A DNA stretch of 27,818 bases from JAAAOZ01 sp964496595 (GTDB lineage Bacteria > Chloroflexota > Anaerolineae > B4-G1 > SLSP01): positions 1 through 27,818 of the forward strand of contig CAZCAI010000053.1 of NCBI GenBank assembly GCA_964496595.1, in the 5' to 3' direction. Shown here piece by piece: positions 14,350 to 22,161 of the stretch. Both the position numbers and the translations under genes were made by a program. Every line of letters starts with the position of its first letter. Within the stretch, counting starts at the first letter, position 1. A model generated the notes under the pieces. It saw only the letters and a program-made list of their open reading frames with translations. It did no database searches and had not been told where the DNA came from.

Positions 14350-16062
14350 TTACATTCTTTCCGGCGCGTCCATGCTCATGAGATGCAAAACGCGGGCGAG
14401 GACGGTTTTCGCGGCGCGCGCCAGCATCAGGCGCGCGCGGGTGAGATCGGCGTCATCAGGCTCGGAGGAGACGATGCGGCAGTTGTGGTAGAAGATGTGG
14501 AAGAGTGCGGCCAGTTCGCGGGCATAGGCGGTGAGGTGATGCGGCGCGCGATGCTCGGCGGCCACCTCGATGATCTCCGGCAGCGCCAGCATCTTGCGGA
14601 TCAGGTCCAGCTCGCTGGGATGGGTGAGCAGCGCAGGATCGCCAATCACATCGGGAGTCCAACCGCGCTCGGCGGCGTGGCGCAGCACCCCGGCGATGCG
14701 CGTGTGCGCGTATTGGACGTAGTAGACGGGGTTGCGCTCAGATTCCTCGACCGCTAATTCCAGGTCGAAGTCCAGGGTCACGTCGGCGGTGCGGGTCAGC
14801 AGCATAAAGCGGATGGGGGCCGGGCCGACCTCGTCGATCATTTCGCGCAGGGTGACGAACTCGCCGGAGCTTTTGGACATCCGCACCTCCTGATCGCCGC
14901 GCCGGAGCGTGACCAACTGATAGAGGATCAGCTCCACGCGCGCGGGATCGAGGCCCAATGCCTGGGTCGCCGCCTTGACGCGCGGCACATCGCCGTGATG
15001 ATCGGCGCCCCAGATGTAGATCGCGGTGTCGAAGTCCCGGATGGCCAACTTATCCCACAGGTAGCAAATGTCGGACATCAGGTAGGTGGGGCGATCCTCC
15101 GGGTTGGGGATGACCTCGGCGGAGCGGACGAGCACGGCGTCCGGGTCGAGATCGGGATGCGAGAACCAGACGGCGCCCTCTTTATCGACGATGTAGCCAT
15201 CCTCGCGCAGACGCGCCATCATCTGCTCATAGAGCGAGGGATCGCCCTGGTAGAACTCGCGCTCGTGACGCCAGGTGTCGAAGTGGATGCGCATTCGCGC
15301 CAGATCCTCCTCGACGCCGGCCAACACGCGCTCGATGCCCCACTCTGAGAACTCCCGGATCGCCTGCTCGGCATCCATCCCCACAAAGCGCCGGCCCGAC
15401 GCATCCACCAGCTCCTGGGCCATCGCCGTGATGTACGCGCCGGGATAAATCTCCTCTTCGAAGGGCGGCGGGGGTTCATCTAAGAGCGCGAGATAACGAA
15501 CGTAGATGCTGTAGCCCAGCTTGCGCGCTTTGGAGCCGTGATCGTTGACGTAATACTCGCGCTCGACCGCGTAGCCGGCCGCCGCGAGCACCGCTGCTAT
15601 CGCGTCGCCTAAGACGGCGTTCCGCGCGGAGCCGATGGTCAGTGGGCCGGTGGGATTCGCGCTCACGAACTCCACCTGCACGCGCTCGCCCGCCCCGATG
15701 TTCAGATTGCCCCAGGCCTCGCCCATCTCCAGGATCACCGGCGCCTGCCGCGCCAGCCAGCCTTCATCCAACGTGAAGTTGATGAAGCCCGGCGGGGCCA
15801 CCTCGATCTCGCTGATAAAATCTACGGCGGGGATGTGCGGGGCCAGCGCCTTCGCGATCTGGATCGGCGCGCGGTGCAGCACCCGCGCCAGCCCCATACA
15901 GACCGGCGAGCCGTAATCGCCGTGCGCCTCGTGCCGGCTGGGCGCTACCGGAATCTCCTCCGGAATCTCAAAGGCGTCCAGATCACCCGCCGCCTGCGCC
16001 GCTTGCAGGCCCTCGCGCACCAGATCGGCGATCTCTCGTCGTATAATCTTTGTGTAGGTCAT
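14350..16062 (-). CDS. argS: Arginyl-tRNA synthetase with altered HIGH motif
   Basis: Charges tRNA-Arg with arginine in the cytoplasm. The 570-residue protein has the N-terminal Add-1 domain, the catalytic Rossmann core ('EFVSANPTGP' then 'LTIGSARNAVLGD', 141-153), the ArgRS hallmark 'YVNDHGSKARKLGYS', 'YIWGADHHGDVPRVKAA', the KMSKS-like 'VRMSKSSGEFVTLREMIDEVG' (RMSK at 394-397), and the C-terminal DALR domain ending in 'APERM'-like 'DAPERM'. The HIGH motif, which contacts ATP in class I synthetases, reads T142-I-G-S145, with both histidines replaced; I checked this on the nucleotide sequence. The rest of the enzyme looks intact. ATG 16062 has AGAGGAG ten bases upstream. It is the first gene of argS-dcd-thyX-like. 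Confidence 0.92.
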   Translation of the reverse strand: MTYTKIIRREIADLVREGLQAAQAAGDLDAFEIPEEIPVAPSRHEAHGDYGSPVCMGLARVLHRAPIQIAKALAPHIPAVDFISEIEVAPPGFINFTLDEGWLARQAPVILEMGEAWGNLNIGAGERVQVEFVSANPTGPLTIGSARNAVLGDAIAAVLAAAGYAVEREYYVNDHGSKARKLGYSIYVRYLALLDEPPPPFEEEIYPGAYITAMAQELVDASGRRFVGMDAEQAIREFSEWGIERVLAGVEEDLARMRIHFDTWRHEREFYQGDPSLYEQMMARLREDGYIVDKEGAVWFSHPDLDPDAVLVRSAEVIPNPEDRPTYLMSDICYLWDKLAIRDFDTAIYIWGADHHGDVPRVKAATQALGLDPARVELILYQLVTLRRGDQEVRMSKSSGEFVTLREMIDEVGPAPIRFMLLTRTADVTLDFDLELAVEESERNPVYYVQYAHTRIAGVLRHAAERGWTPDVIGDPALLTHPSELDLIRKMLALPEIIEVAAEHRAPHHLTAYARELAALFHIFYHNCRIVSSEPDDADLTRARLMLARAAKTVLARVLHLMSMDAPERM

Positions 16063-16084
16063 TAAATAATTGCTCCTCTAGAAA

Positions 16085-16162
16085 TCAGTTGAAAGTTGCA
16101 AGTTACGAGTTGAAAGTTATCAAAAGTCCAAAGTCGAACGTCAAAAGTCCAACGTCAGAAGT
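16085..16162. repeat. Tandem GAAAGTT/AAAGTC words upstream of argS
   Basis: The gap between the esterase gene and argS consists of about ten imperfect copies of AAAGTY-based words, such as AGTTGAAAGTT and AAAAGTCCAAAGTCGAACGTC. The same words are seen at 539-570 beside the first terminator. Confidence 0.7.
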
Positions 16163-16164
16163 CG

Positions 16165-16905
16165 TTAAAGTTCCAGTTCACTCAGGAAATAAGGAAGTTG
16201 TTTCTGCCACCAGGGCCAATCGTGGCTGACGTCGTGGCCCCAATACTCGACCCGCGCGCCGATATCCAACTGACGGAGCACATCCTCCAGCGCCCGCGTC
16301 TCTTCGATGTGAATGTCCTCCCAGGCCCCCTGCCCCACACAGATGATGATGTCGCTCTCGCGATAGCGGTCTAAGTACCATGGATCACGCAGGTTGGGCA
16401 AATAGAGCAGCGGAAAATTGAAGTAGACGCTGTCGTCCACATAATCGCCCACGAAGTACCGCGGGCCGTAGAGACCGCTCAGCGAGATGACCCCATCGAA
16501 GAGATCGGGATGCTTGAAGTAAAAGTTCGCCGCGTGGCCCGCGCCCATGCTGCATCCGGTAGCCGTAAAGAGGCGCGCCTCTCCCAACCGATCGTGAACC
16601 AAGGGAATGAATTCATCGATGATGTAGCGCTCGTATTGATTGTGCCGGCGGCCCTTATCCTCTGGATGGACCCAATCTGGCGCCAACCACGCTTCCTGAT
16701 CGACGCTATCGACGGTATAGAGCTGAATTTTGCCCTGCTCGATAAACCAGCGCACCGCGTCCACCATACCAAAGTCCTCAAATTCGTAGAACTTCCCGCC
16801 GCCGCTGGCGAAGACGATCACGGGCTTGCCCGCGTGCCCGTAGACCTTGAACTCCATATTCCGCTGTAGGTGGTCGCTCCACTCTTTATAATACTCGACG
16901 TGCAT
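16165..16905 (-). CDS. Esterase D-like alpha/beta hydrolase
   Basis: A 246-residue cytoplasmic protein (no signal peptide) of the putative esterase/EstD family. The nucleophile elbow is 'TGCSMGAGHA' with Ser119. The C-terminal 'YWGHDVSHDWPWW' supplies the catalytic His, most likely H228 in the family pattern GxHxWxxW. Other family-like segments are 'VIVFASGGGKFYEFEDFG', 'IDEFIPLVHDRL' and 'VISLSGLYGPRYFVGDY'. I chose ATG 16905 because GAGG at 16912-16915 lies six bases upstream; a TTG at 16917 overlaps that site. It is the last gene of the unit with two ATP-grasp ligases, 36 bases after the second. The substrate is unknown. In this context it could hydrolyse an ester or amide product of the ligases. 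Confidence 0.85.
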   Translation of the reverse strand: MHVEYYKEWSDHLQRNMEFKVYGHAGKPVIVFASGGGKFYEFEDFGMVDAVRWFIEQGKIQLYTVDSVDQEAWLAPDWVHPEDKGRRHNQYERYIIDEFIPLVHDRLGEARLFTATGCSMGAGHAANFYFKHPDLFDGVISLSGLYGPRYFVGDYVDDSVYFNFPLLYLPNLRDPWYLDRYRESDIIICVGQGAWEDIHIEETRALEDVLRQLDIGARVEYWGHDVSHDWPWWQKQLPYFLSELEL

Positions 16906-16941
16906 TTTTTCCCTCAAATTCCAAATTCAAATCGATGTGGA

Positions 16942-18135
16942 TCACTGCGCCATAATAAAATCAATCGCGGCCTGGAGATCAGCTATATTCGGCGCGCGCA
17001 GGATGCAGGCATAGTCGCCCATCGCGCGCGCGAAGACCGGCGCAATCGGCATGTGATGGACGATCAACGGGCCGTAGGCTTTGCGGATCTCTGGCAGGGT
17101 GTGCTGATAGTCAAAGCGCCGCTTGCGTCCCACAAAGGCGCAGTGATAGGGACGCCAGGCTTCCGCATCGTAGGAGTTGAAGACGACGACGTTGGCCCAC
17201 TGCTGATAGAGGTCGATGTCGTTGGCGTAGTTGATGACATCCAACATCAAGCCGCCGGGGGGGCGCATATTCATCTCCACGGCGATCCAGCGCACATCCT
17301 CGTCATCACGCTCCTTCGCGTCCATCGGGACGCCGGGAACACGGAAGAACTCGATGTGGAAGAAGCGCTCGCGCACATCGAAGGCCCGCACAGCCAACGT
17401 GCCCGCGCGCTTGAGGCCGGGCGGGATCTGCCGCAGGGAGCACGCGAAGACGTCCAGATCCTCATTGACGACGTCCATAATGCTCGGCCGATAGAAGTGC
17501 GCCGTGGCGAAGACCAGCCGCCCATCTTGATCGGTCAGGCCGTCGAAAGAGTGTAGATCGCCCGCGACAAACTCCTCCAGCACGTAATCGACCAGCGGCT
17601 TCTCGGTGAAGAAGCGCGCCAGCTCCTGCTCACTGCTGACTTTGAAGGTGTCCGCCGCGCCAACGCCCACATCGGGCTTGGCGATGATGGGATAACCAAC
17701 CTCCGCCACGAAATCGCGCGCCTCATCCAGGGTCCGGCAGATGCCGCCCGCCGCCACATCGACGCCGGCAGCGATGAAGACCTGCTTCATCAGCGACTTG
17801 CGCTTGATGCCCTCTATCGCGTGGATCTTCAGGCCGGGGATGTTGAAATCGGTGCGGAGCCGCGCATCAGTCTCCAGCCAAGATTCATTGTGCGATTCCA
17901 GGCGGTGGAGTTTGCCGTAGTGATAGGTGAAGTAGGCGCACGCCCGTAACACCTGATCGTAGTAGTGCAAACTATCGACGCGAAAGTATTCGGTGAGCGC
18001 GTCCCGCAACGCCGGAGGGAGTTCATCGTAGGGCGCATCGCCAATCGCCAACACTGTCGCGCCGATGTTGCGCAGCGCGATAGCGAAATGATAGTAGTTC
18101 GGCGGAAAATTCGGTGACAGCAGTACGATGTTCAT
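16942..18135 (-). CDS. ATP-grasp carboxylate ligase, paralogue 2
   Basis: A 397-residue ATP-grasp enzyme. These enzymes activate a carboxylate as an acyl phosphate and join it to an amine or thiol. A pre-ATP-grasp Rossmann-like domain begins 'MNIVLLSPNFPPNYYHFAIAL'. The ATP-binding loop is 'IAKPDVGVGAADTFK' (151-165) with the lysine, followed by 'VLEEFVAGDLHSFDGLT' and the Mg-binding 'AVEMNMRPPGGLM' with Glu and Asn. It is a tandem paralogue of the upstream gene: 42 of the first 60 residues are identical, counted by eye. It differs by an insert of about 11 residues before the Mg motif ('RVPGVPMDAKERDDEDVR'). It starts 16 bases after the upstream stop with only a weak GGGGAT-type ribosome binding site. 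Substrates are unknown. Confidence 0.85.
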   Translation of the reverse strand: MNIVLLSPNFPPNYYHFAIALRNIGATVLAIGDAPYDELPPALRDALTEYFRVDSLHYYDQVLRACAYFTYHYGKLHRLESHNESWLETDARLRTDFNIPGLKIHAIEGIKRKSLMKQVFIAAGVDVAAGGICRTLDEARDFVAEVGYPIIAKPDVGVGAADTFKVSSEQELARFFTEKPLVDYVLEEFVAGDLHSFDGLTDQDGRLVFATAHFYRPSIMDVVNEDLDVFACSLRQIPPGLKRAGTLAVRAFDVRERFFHIEFFRVPGVPMDAKERDDEDVRWIAVEMNMRPPGGLMLDVINYANDIDLYQQWANVVVFNSYDAEAWRPYHCAFVGRKRRFDYQHTLPEIRKAYGPLIVHHMPIAPVFARAMGDYACILRAPNIADLQAAIDFIMAQ

Positions 18136-18151
18136 TTGTCCAATCCCCGCG

Positions 18152-19312
18152 TCACGCTTGCACGGCCAAGATCGCCGCGATGGCCTGCTGCAATTCGGCG
18201 AGATCGGGCGTGCGCAGCAGGTAGCCGTGTTCGCCGATGGCCGGCGCTAACACCGCCGAGATCGGCTCGTGATGGACGATCAAGGGCGCGTAATCGCGCA
18301 ATACATCATCGTGAGAGAGGCGATACTCGTGCCGCCATTTGCGCCCGACGTGCGCGCAGTGGTAGGGCCGGCTGTACTCGGCATCGCAGCGCCCATTGAC
18401 CACGACATTGGCCCATTGCTGATAGAGATCAATATCGTTGGCGTAGTTGAACATATCCATCGTCAGACCGCCGGGCGGGCGCATGTTCAGCTCCAGCGCG
18501 ATCAGGCGCTCCTCGGTGCGGAAGAACTCCAGGTGAAAGAAACGCTCCCGCAGGCCGAACGCCGAAATCACCTGGAAGCCGGCCTCTTCGAGATCGGCGG
18601 GAATCTCCCGCAGCGAATAGTAGTACATATCCCGCTCTTCGTTGACCGTCTCCATGATGCCCTGGCTGAAGTAGTGCGCCGTGTAGAAGACGATCTCGCC
18701 CGCCTGATCGGTCAGGCCATCGAAGGAATAGAGATCACCGGCGACGAAAGCCTCCATAAAATAATCCACCGGCGGCTTATCGGCGAAGAAGCGCCCCAAC
18801 CCATCCTGGTTGCAGATTTTGTAGGTGGCCGCCGCCCCCACGCCGACATCGGGCTTGGCCACCACCGGATAACCGACCTCCCGAACGAACGCTTCGGCCT
18901 CCTCGTAGGTGCGCGCCACCTTGCCCGCCGCTACATCCACGCCGGCAGATCGAAACATCTCCTTCATCTTCGATTTGGGCTTGATGTACGCCAGGTCATC
19001 GAGCTTCGGCCCAGGGATGTTGAAATCCAACCGGATGCGAGCGTCCGTCTCCAGCCAAAACTCATTGTGGGATTCAAAGCGATCTAACTTCCCGTGGCGA
19101 TGTACGAAATAACCACATGCCCGCCGCAATTGATCGTAATCGTGGAGATCATCCACGCGATAATATTCGACCAGCGCATCCCGCAGGGCTGGCTGGAGAT
19201 CAGGATAGGCGGCGTCGCCAATCCCCAAGACATTTACGCCCAGACGGCGTAAAGCAACCGCAAAATTATAAAAGTTCGTCGGAAAATGGGGCGACAACAA
19301 GACAATGTTCAT
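18152..19312 (-). CDS. ATP-grasp carboxylate ligase, paralogue 1
   Basis: A 386-residue ATP-grasp ligase that leads a three-gene unit with its paralogue and an esterase. N-terminal domain 'MNIVLLSPHFPTNFYNFAVAL'; ATP loop 'VAKPDVGVGAAATYK' (151-165); 'FMEAFVAGDLYSFDGLTDQ' (185-203); Mg-binding 'ALELNMRPPGG' (272-282), followed by 'NYANDIDLYQQWANVVV', a stretch shared almost exactly by both paralogues. ATG 19312 has a strong AGGAGGAGA site just upstream. The frame is open further but runs through the 19403-19437 hairpin. It resembles ATP-grasp_4-type carboxylate-amine ligases. The class makes peptide-like or amino-acid-conjugate metabolites, but nothing in the sequence names the acid or amine used. 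Confidence 0.85.
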   Translation of the reverse strand: MNIVLLSPHFPTNFYNFAVALRRLGVNVLGIGDAAYPDLQPALRDALVEYYRVDDLHDYDQLRRACGYFVHRHGKLDRFESHNEFWLETDARIRLDFNIPGPKLDDLAYIKPKSKMKEMFRSAGVDVAAGKVARTYEEAEAFVREVGYPVVAKPDVGVGAAATYKICNQDGLGRFFADKPPVDYFMEAFVAGDLYSFDGLTDQAGEIVFYTAHYFSQGIMETVNEERDMYYYSLREIPADLEEAGFQVISAFGLRERFFHLEFFRTEERLIALELNMRPPGGLTMDMFNYANDIDLYQQWANVVVNGRCDAEYSRPYHCAHVGRKWRHEYRLSHDDVLRDYAPLIVHHEPISAVLAPAIGEHGYLLRTPDLAELQQAIAAILAVQA

Positions 19313-19402
19313 CGTTCTCTCCTCCTGGTTGATCTGGCGCAGGCCGTATAATCCGGCAAAGTCTGACGGGCTTCCCCCAGCCCGCGCCAATTTCACAAGC
19401 AG

Positions 19403-19437
19403 AGGGCACAGCATGATGCCCTCCCATGCTGTGCCCT
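19403..19437 (-). promoter_or_regulatory. 13-bp hairpin between the aldolase and ATP-grasp genes
   Basis: AGGGCACAGCATG (19403-19415) and its exact complement (19425-19437) flank a 9-base loop. The loop contains TGCCCT (19417-19422), which can instead pair with AGGGCA (19403-19408), so two alternative stems exist. There is no T-run on the minus strand. It lies 26 bases after the aldolase stop. Possible roles are an attenuator, a processing site or a weak terminator. Confidence 0.6.
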
Positions 19438-19462
19438 GGTCCGTCAAGGCCCCAAACGGCGC

Positions 19463-20314
19463 TTATGCGCGGTTTGCGCTCCCGAAGATCTCGATCTTGC
19501 GCTCGACAACGGCCTGCATCGCGTCGATGGCCGGGCCAAGGATCTTGCGCGGATCGATCTGATCCGGGTTCTCTTCCTGGAACTTCTTCACGGTGGTCGC
19601 GAAGGCGTGGCGGATCTCGGTATCGATGTTGATCTTGCAGATACCGCCCTTCACTGCCTTGGCGATCTGATGATCGGGGATGCCCGAAGCGCCGTGGAGA
19701 ACCAGCGGCACCGGCACCTTTTCACGAATCGAGTCCAGACGGTCAAAGTCCAGCTTCGGCTCGCCCTTGTAGAAGCCGTGCGCGTTGCCGATCGCCACGG
19801 CTAAGAAGTCACACTCGGTGTCATGAACAAACCTGACGCACTCATCGGGATCACTCATCGTCGCCTCGCGCTCGCTCACGACGACGTGCTCCTCCGCCCC
19901 GCCGATCTTGCCGATCTCCGCCTCGACGGGAATGCCGATGGCGTGGCACGCCTCGACGACCTTGCGCACCTCGGCGACGTTCTCGTCGTAGGGCAGCTTG
20001 GAGGCATCGCGCATGATCGAAGTGAATTCATTGCGGAGCGACTTCATTACGGTCTCGAAATCCGGGCCGTGATCCAGATGGATCGCCACCGGTACACTGG
20101 CCAGATTCGCCGCCCGCGCGACGATCATCGGCAAGAATTTGACGCCGGCATAGCTCAACGCGCCGGCGGAAATCTGCACCAAAATCGGCGCCTGCTTCGC
20201 CTCGGCCGCGCGTAAGATGGCGTGGGTGATCTCCAGGTTGTTGGTGTTAAACGCCCCCACGGCATAACCGTTCTTTTGGGCATCCAACAAAAGCTCTTTA
20301 CTTGTAACTAACAT
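19463..20314 (-). CDS. fba: Class II fructose-bisphosphate aldolase family protein
   Basis: A zinc-dependent aldolase that cleaves fructose 1,6-bisphosphate to dihydroxyacetone phosphate and glyceraldehyde 3-phosphate. The 283 residues carry 'GAFNTNNLEIT', 'VAIHLDHGPDF' (D81 and H82: catalytic Asp and Zn ligand), 'SIMRDASKLPYDENV', 'VEAEIGKIGGAEE', 'AIGNAHGFYKG' (Zn ligand His), 'LVLHGASGIPDHQI' (Zn ligand His) and the phosphate-binding 'GICKINIDTEIR'. The usual 'DGSHLP' is replaced by 'DASKLP'. Tagatose-bisphosphate (GatY/KbaY) or 2-deoxy-gluconate-type aldolases share these motifs, so fructose bisphosphate is the likeliest but not the only substrate. ATG 20314 has AAAGGAGG seven bases upstream. 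It appears monocistronic or loosely linked to the following ATP-grasp unit. Confidence 0.92.
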   Translation of the reverse strand: MLVTSKELLLDAQKNGYAVGAFNTNNLEITHAILRAAEAKQAPILVQISAGALSYAGVKFLPMIVARAANLASVPVAIHLDHGPDFETVMKSLRNEFTSIMRDASKLPYDENVAEVRKVVEACHAIGIPVEAEIGKIGGAEEHVVVSEREATMSDPDECVRFVHDTECDFLAVAIGNAHGFYKGEPKLDFDRLDSIREKVPVPLVLHGASGIPDHQIAKAVKGGICKINIDTEIRHAFATTVKKFQEENPDQIDPRKILGPAIDAMQAVVERKIEIFGSANRA

Positions 20315-20336
20315 CGTGCCTCCTTTGCTTATGCTT

Positions 20337-20370
20337 GTTGATTAGAGTTGATTAGAGTTGATTAGATTGG
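20337..20370. repeat. Three tandem GTTGATTAGA copies
   Basis: The 10-base word GTTGATTAGA is repeated three times with one-base variation directly upstream of the fba ribosome binding site. Confidence 0.85.
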
Positions 20371-20468
20371 AAAAGCAACGTGGTCAGCTAAAGGCTTTCA
20401 AAACCCTTGCCAAATCAAAGCCGGCCACAACGCCTTTAATCATACCCACTTTTAAGAAAACCTCAAAC

Positions 20469-21797
20469 TCAGCGCCGATCCCACCAGACATAGATCAAAG
20501 CATCGACCTCATGCTCGTAGTACTCCACGACCACGGTGTGATAGCGCTCGTGCAGATCAACCTCCACGCAGTAGTTCTCGTTCGCGTCCGAGCCATGCCA
20601 CTCATCGATGATCAATTCGCCATCGATATAGAGCCGGACGCCATCATCGGCGCGCGCGCAGATGCCGTAGTTATCGTCATAGAAGTAGACCTCGCGCGTC
20701 CAGCGTACACTGAAGCCATCGTGTGGCAGATCGGGCATCGGGGAATCCTGCATCCACTCGAAGCCCAGGTGCGGGTCCCAGCGCGTGACCATCGGCTCGC
20801 CGGTCAGATCGCGATTGGGGTAATACTCGCCCCACCAGGCGACCGTGGACGCTTCCCCCGTCGGCTCGGATGTCGGCGCCGGCGTCGCCGTGCCGTCTCC
20901 TGTGGGCGCCGGCGTCGGCGTCGCGGGCGGCGGCGCATCCCCCAGGCGCTTGAAGGTAAATTGCGCCGTGGCGACGCCCGTGTGCTCGAAGTAATCGATC
21001 ACGACGGAATGCTCGCCCGGCGTCAGCGTGACATCGACCTCGTGCGTCGTGCCCGGCTCAATCTCCCAGGCATCCAACACCAGCTCCCCATCGATCCAGA
21101 TGCGCGCGCCATCGTCGGCCGTCATCGAGAAGCGATAAACGCCGCCCCGGAAGTTAATCACGCGCGTCCAGCGCACGGAGAACTCGTCCGTATCGAGCCG
21201 CGTGTCCGGCGATTTATCGCCCCAGTGGAAATTCACCGCGTGATCCGTGCGGACAAACTTCGGCGCGCCGCTCAGCTCCATCCCGGCATAATACGCGCCC
21301 TGCCAGCCCGTCGTCGCGCTCGAAGGCGGCGCCGGTTTGGCGGGGGCCGGCGTCGCCGTCGGCTGCGGCGCGGGCGGCTCCGAAGGCGGACTCGAAGGCG
21401 CGCCCGGAATGCGCAATCGCTGCCCCACGTAAATATGATGCATGTTGTAGAGTCCATTGGCCTGCGCGATAGCCCACGCGCTCGTGCCGTACAAGCGCGC
21501 CACGCTGTACAGCGTATCCCTCGGCTGGACGACGTAGACGCCGGCGGATGGGGACGGCGCCCCCTCGGTGGGAATACGCACGCGCTGCCCCACGTAAATA
21601 TGACTGGGATTCACGATACCATTATGACGCGCCAACGTCTGTAAATCGACGCCGTACCGTCGCGCGATGCTAAAGAGCGTCTCGCCCGGTTGAACGACAT
21701 GAATCGTCTCGCCGGAGCGCTCAACACGCGCCAACACAGGGAGCACACTCACCAATAAAAGCAACCCCACGATGACACAACCCAAGACCTTCCGCAT
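20469..21797 (-). CDS. Secreted double-LysM, double-PA14-like protein
   Basis: A 442-residue exported protein. The signal peptide is about residues 1-23 ('VIVGLLLLVSVLPVLA'). Two LysM domains lie at 32-76 and 87-131 ('VVQPGETLFSIARRYGV' to 'IYVGQRVRIP', then 'VVQPRDTLYSVARLYGT' to 'IYVGQRLRIP'). A Pro/Ala/Ser linker leads to two PA14-like modules (about 163-285 and 324-442), each with the 'WxGxYYxxxxLxGxP', 'FSVRWTR', 'ADDGxRxxIDGELxxDxW' and 'HxVVxxYYEH' pattern. LysM would anchor the protein to peptidoglycan, and PA14 modules usually bind carbohydrate, so a cell-wall-attached glycan-binding role is likely. The second PA14 module carries a Cys pair missing from the first. ATG 21797 has GGAGG nearby. 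It is divergent from the subtilase gene. Confidence 0.88.
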   Translation of the reverse strand: MRKVLGCVIVGLLLLVSVLPVLARVERSGETIHVVQPGETLFSIARRYGVDLQTLARHNGIVNPSHIYVGQRVRIPTEGAPSPSAGVYVVQPRDTLYSVARLYGTSAWAIAQANGLYNMHHIYVGQRLRIPGAPSSPPSEPPAPQPTATPAPAKPAPPSSATTGWQGAYYAGMELSGAPKFVRTDHAVNFHWGDKSPDTRLDTDEFSVRWTRVINFRGGVYRFSMTADDGARIWIDGELVLDAWEIEPGTTHEVDVTLTPGEHSVVIDYFEHTGVATAQFTFKRLGDAPPPATPTPAPTGDGTATPAPTSEPTGEASTVAWWGEYYPNRDLTGEPMVTRWDPHLGFEWMQDSPMPDLPHDGFSVRWTREVYFYDDNYGICARADDGVRLYIDGELIIDEWHGSDANENYCVEVDLHERYHTVVVEYYEHEVDALIYVWWDRR

Positions 21798-21884
21798 TAC
21801 AGCACCTCCTCTGGTGGATTAGGGAAATTTGATGGACGGCGCAACCACATCGCATCGCGCCGCTCATCAACGTGATCTACATAA

Positions 21885-21913
21885 ATGATATATGTGAGTA
21901 GGCAAAGGGTCAA
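21885..21913 (-). promoter_or_regulatory. Promoter of the LysM-PA14 gene
   Basis: Minus strand TTGACC (21913-21908), 17-base spacer, TATCAT (21890-21885). The implied leader is about 80 nt. Confidence 0.65.
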
Positions 21914-22070
21914 GCCAAGCTAGCGCCAAGAGTCCCGCGAAGGTTAGAGTCATCTCTAAAATTGATGCACATCGCGCTACGTTGCGTCTTAAAATCCACA
22001 CTTTATGTCGGTGATTTTGGCAAATCCCTCCGAAAAGAGGGCTGAATTTCCCTAATTTGGTTAGAATTAC

Positions 22071-22099
22071 TTGACTTATCCTAACCGTTGAGTTATAAT
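22071..22099 (+). promoter_or_regulatory. Promoter of the subtilase gene
   Basis: TTGACT (22071-22076), 17-base spacer, perfect TATAAT (22094-22099). The start would be near 22106, some 55 bases before the chosen GTG codon. Confidence 0.8.
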
Positions 22100-22161
22100 A
22101 TAGTTAAAATCAAACACAGACCTCTAACTTAGTTAAATTCCGGCAAAGCTTGAGGTATCGA

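Larger units (their letters stand above)
21798..22161. other. Divergent regulatory region between LysM-PA14 and subtilase genes
   Basis: This region holds a promoter for each side (21885-21913 minus, 22071-22099 plus). A perfect 12-base inverted pair, ATTAGGGAAATT (21818-21829) and AATTTCCCTAAT (22045-22056), brackets most of the space. A fragment of the GCGAAGGTTAGA repeat lies near 21938. No gene is seen. Confidence 0.65.

Noticed and set aside
20358..21644. Long plus-strand frame opposite the LysM-PA14 gene
   Set aside because: It is an Arg-rich antisense frame with no domain, opposite a well-supported secreted protein.
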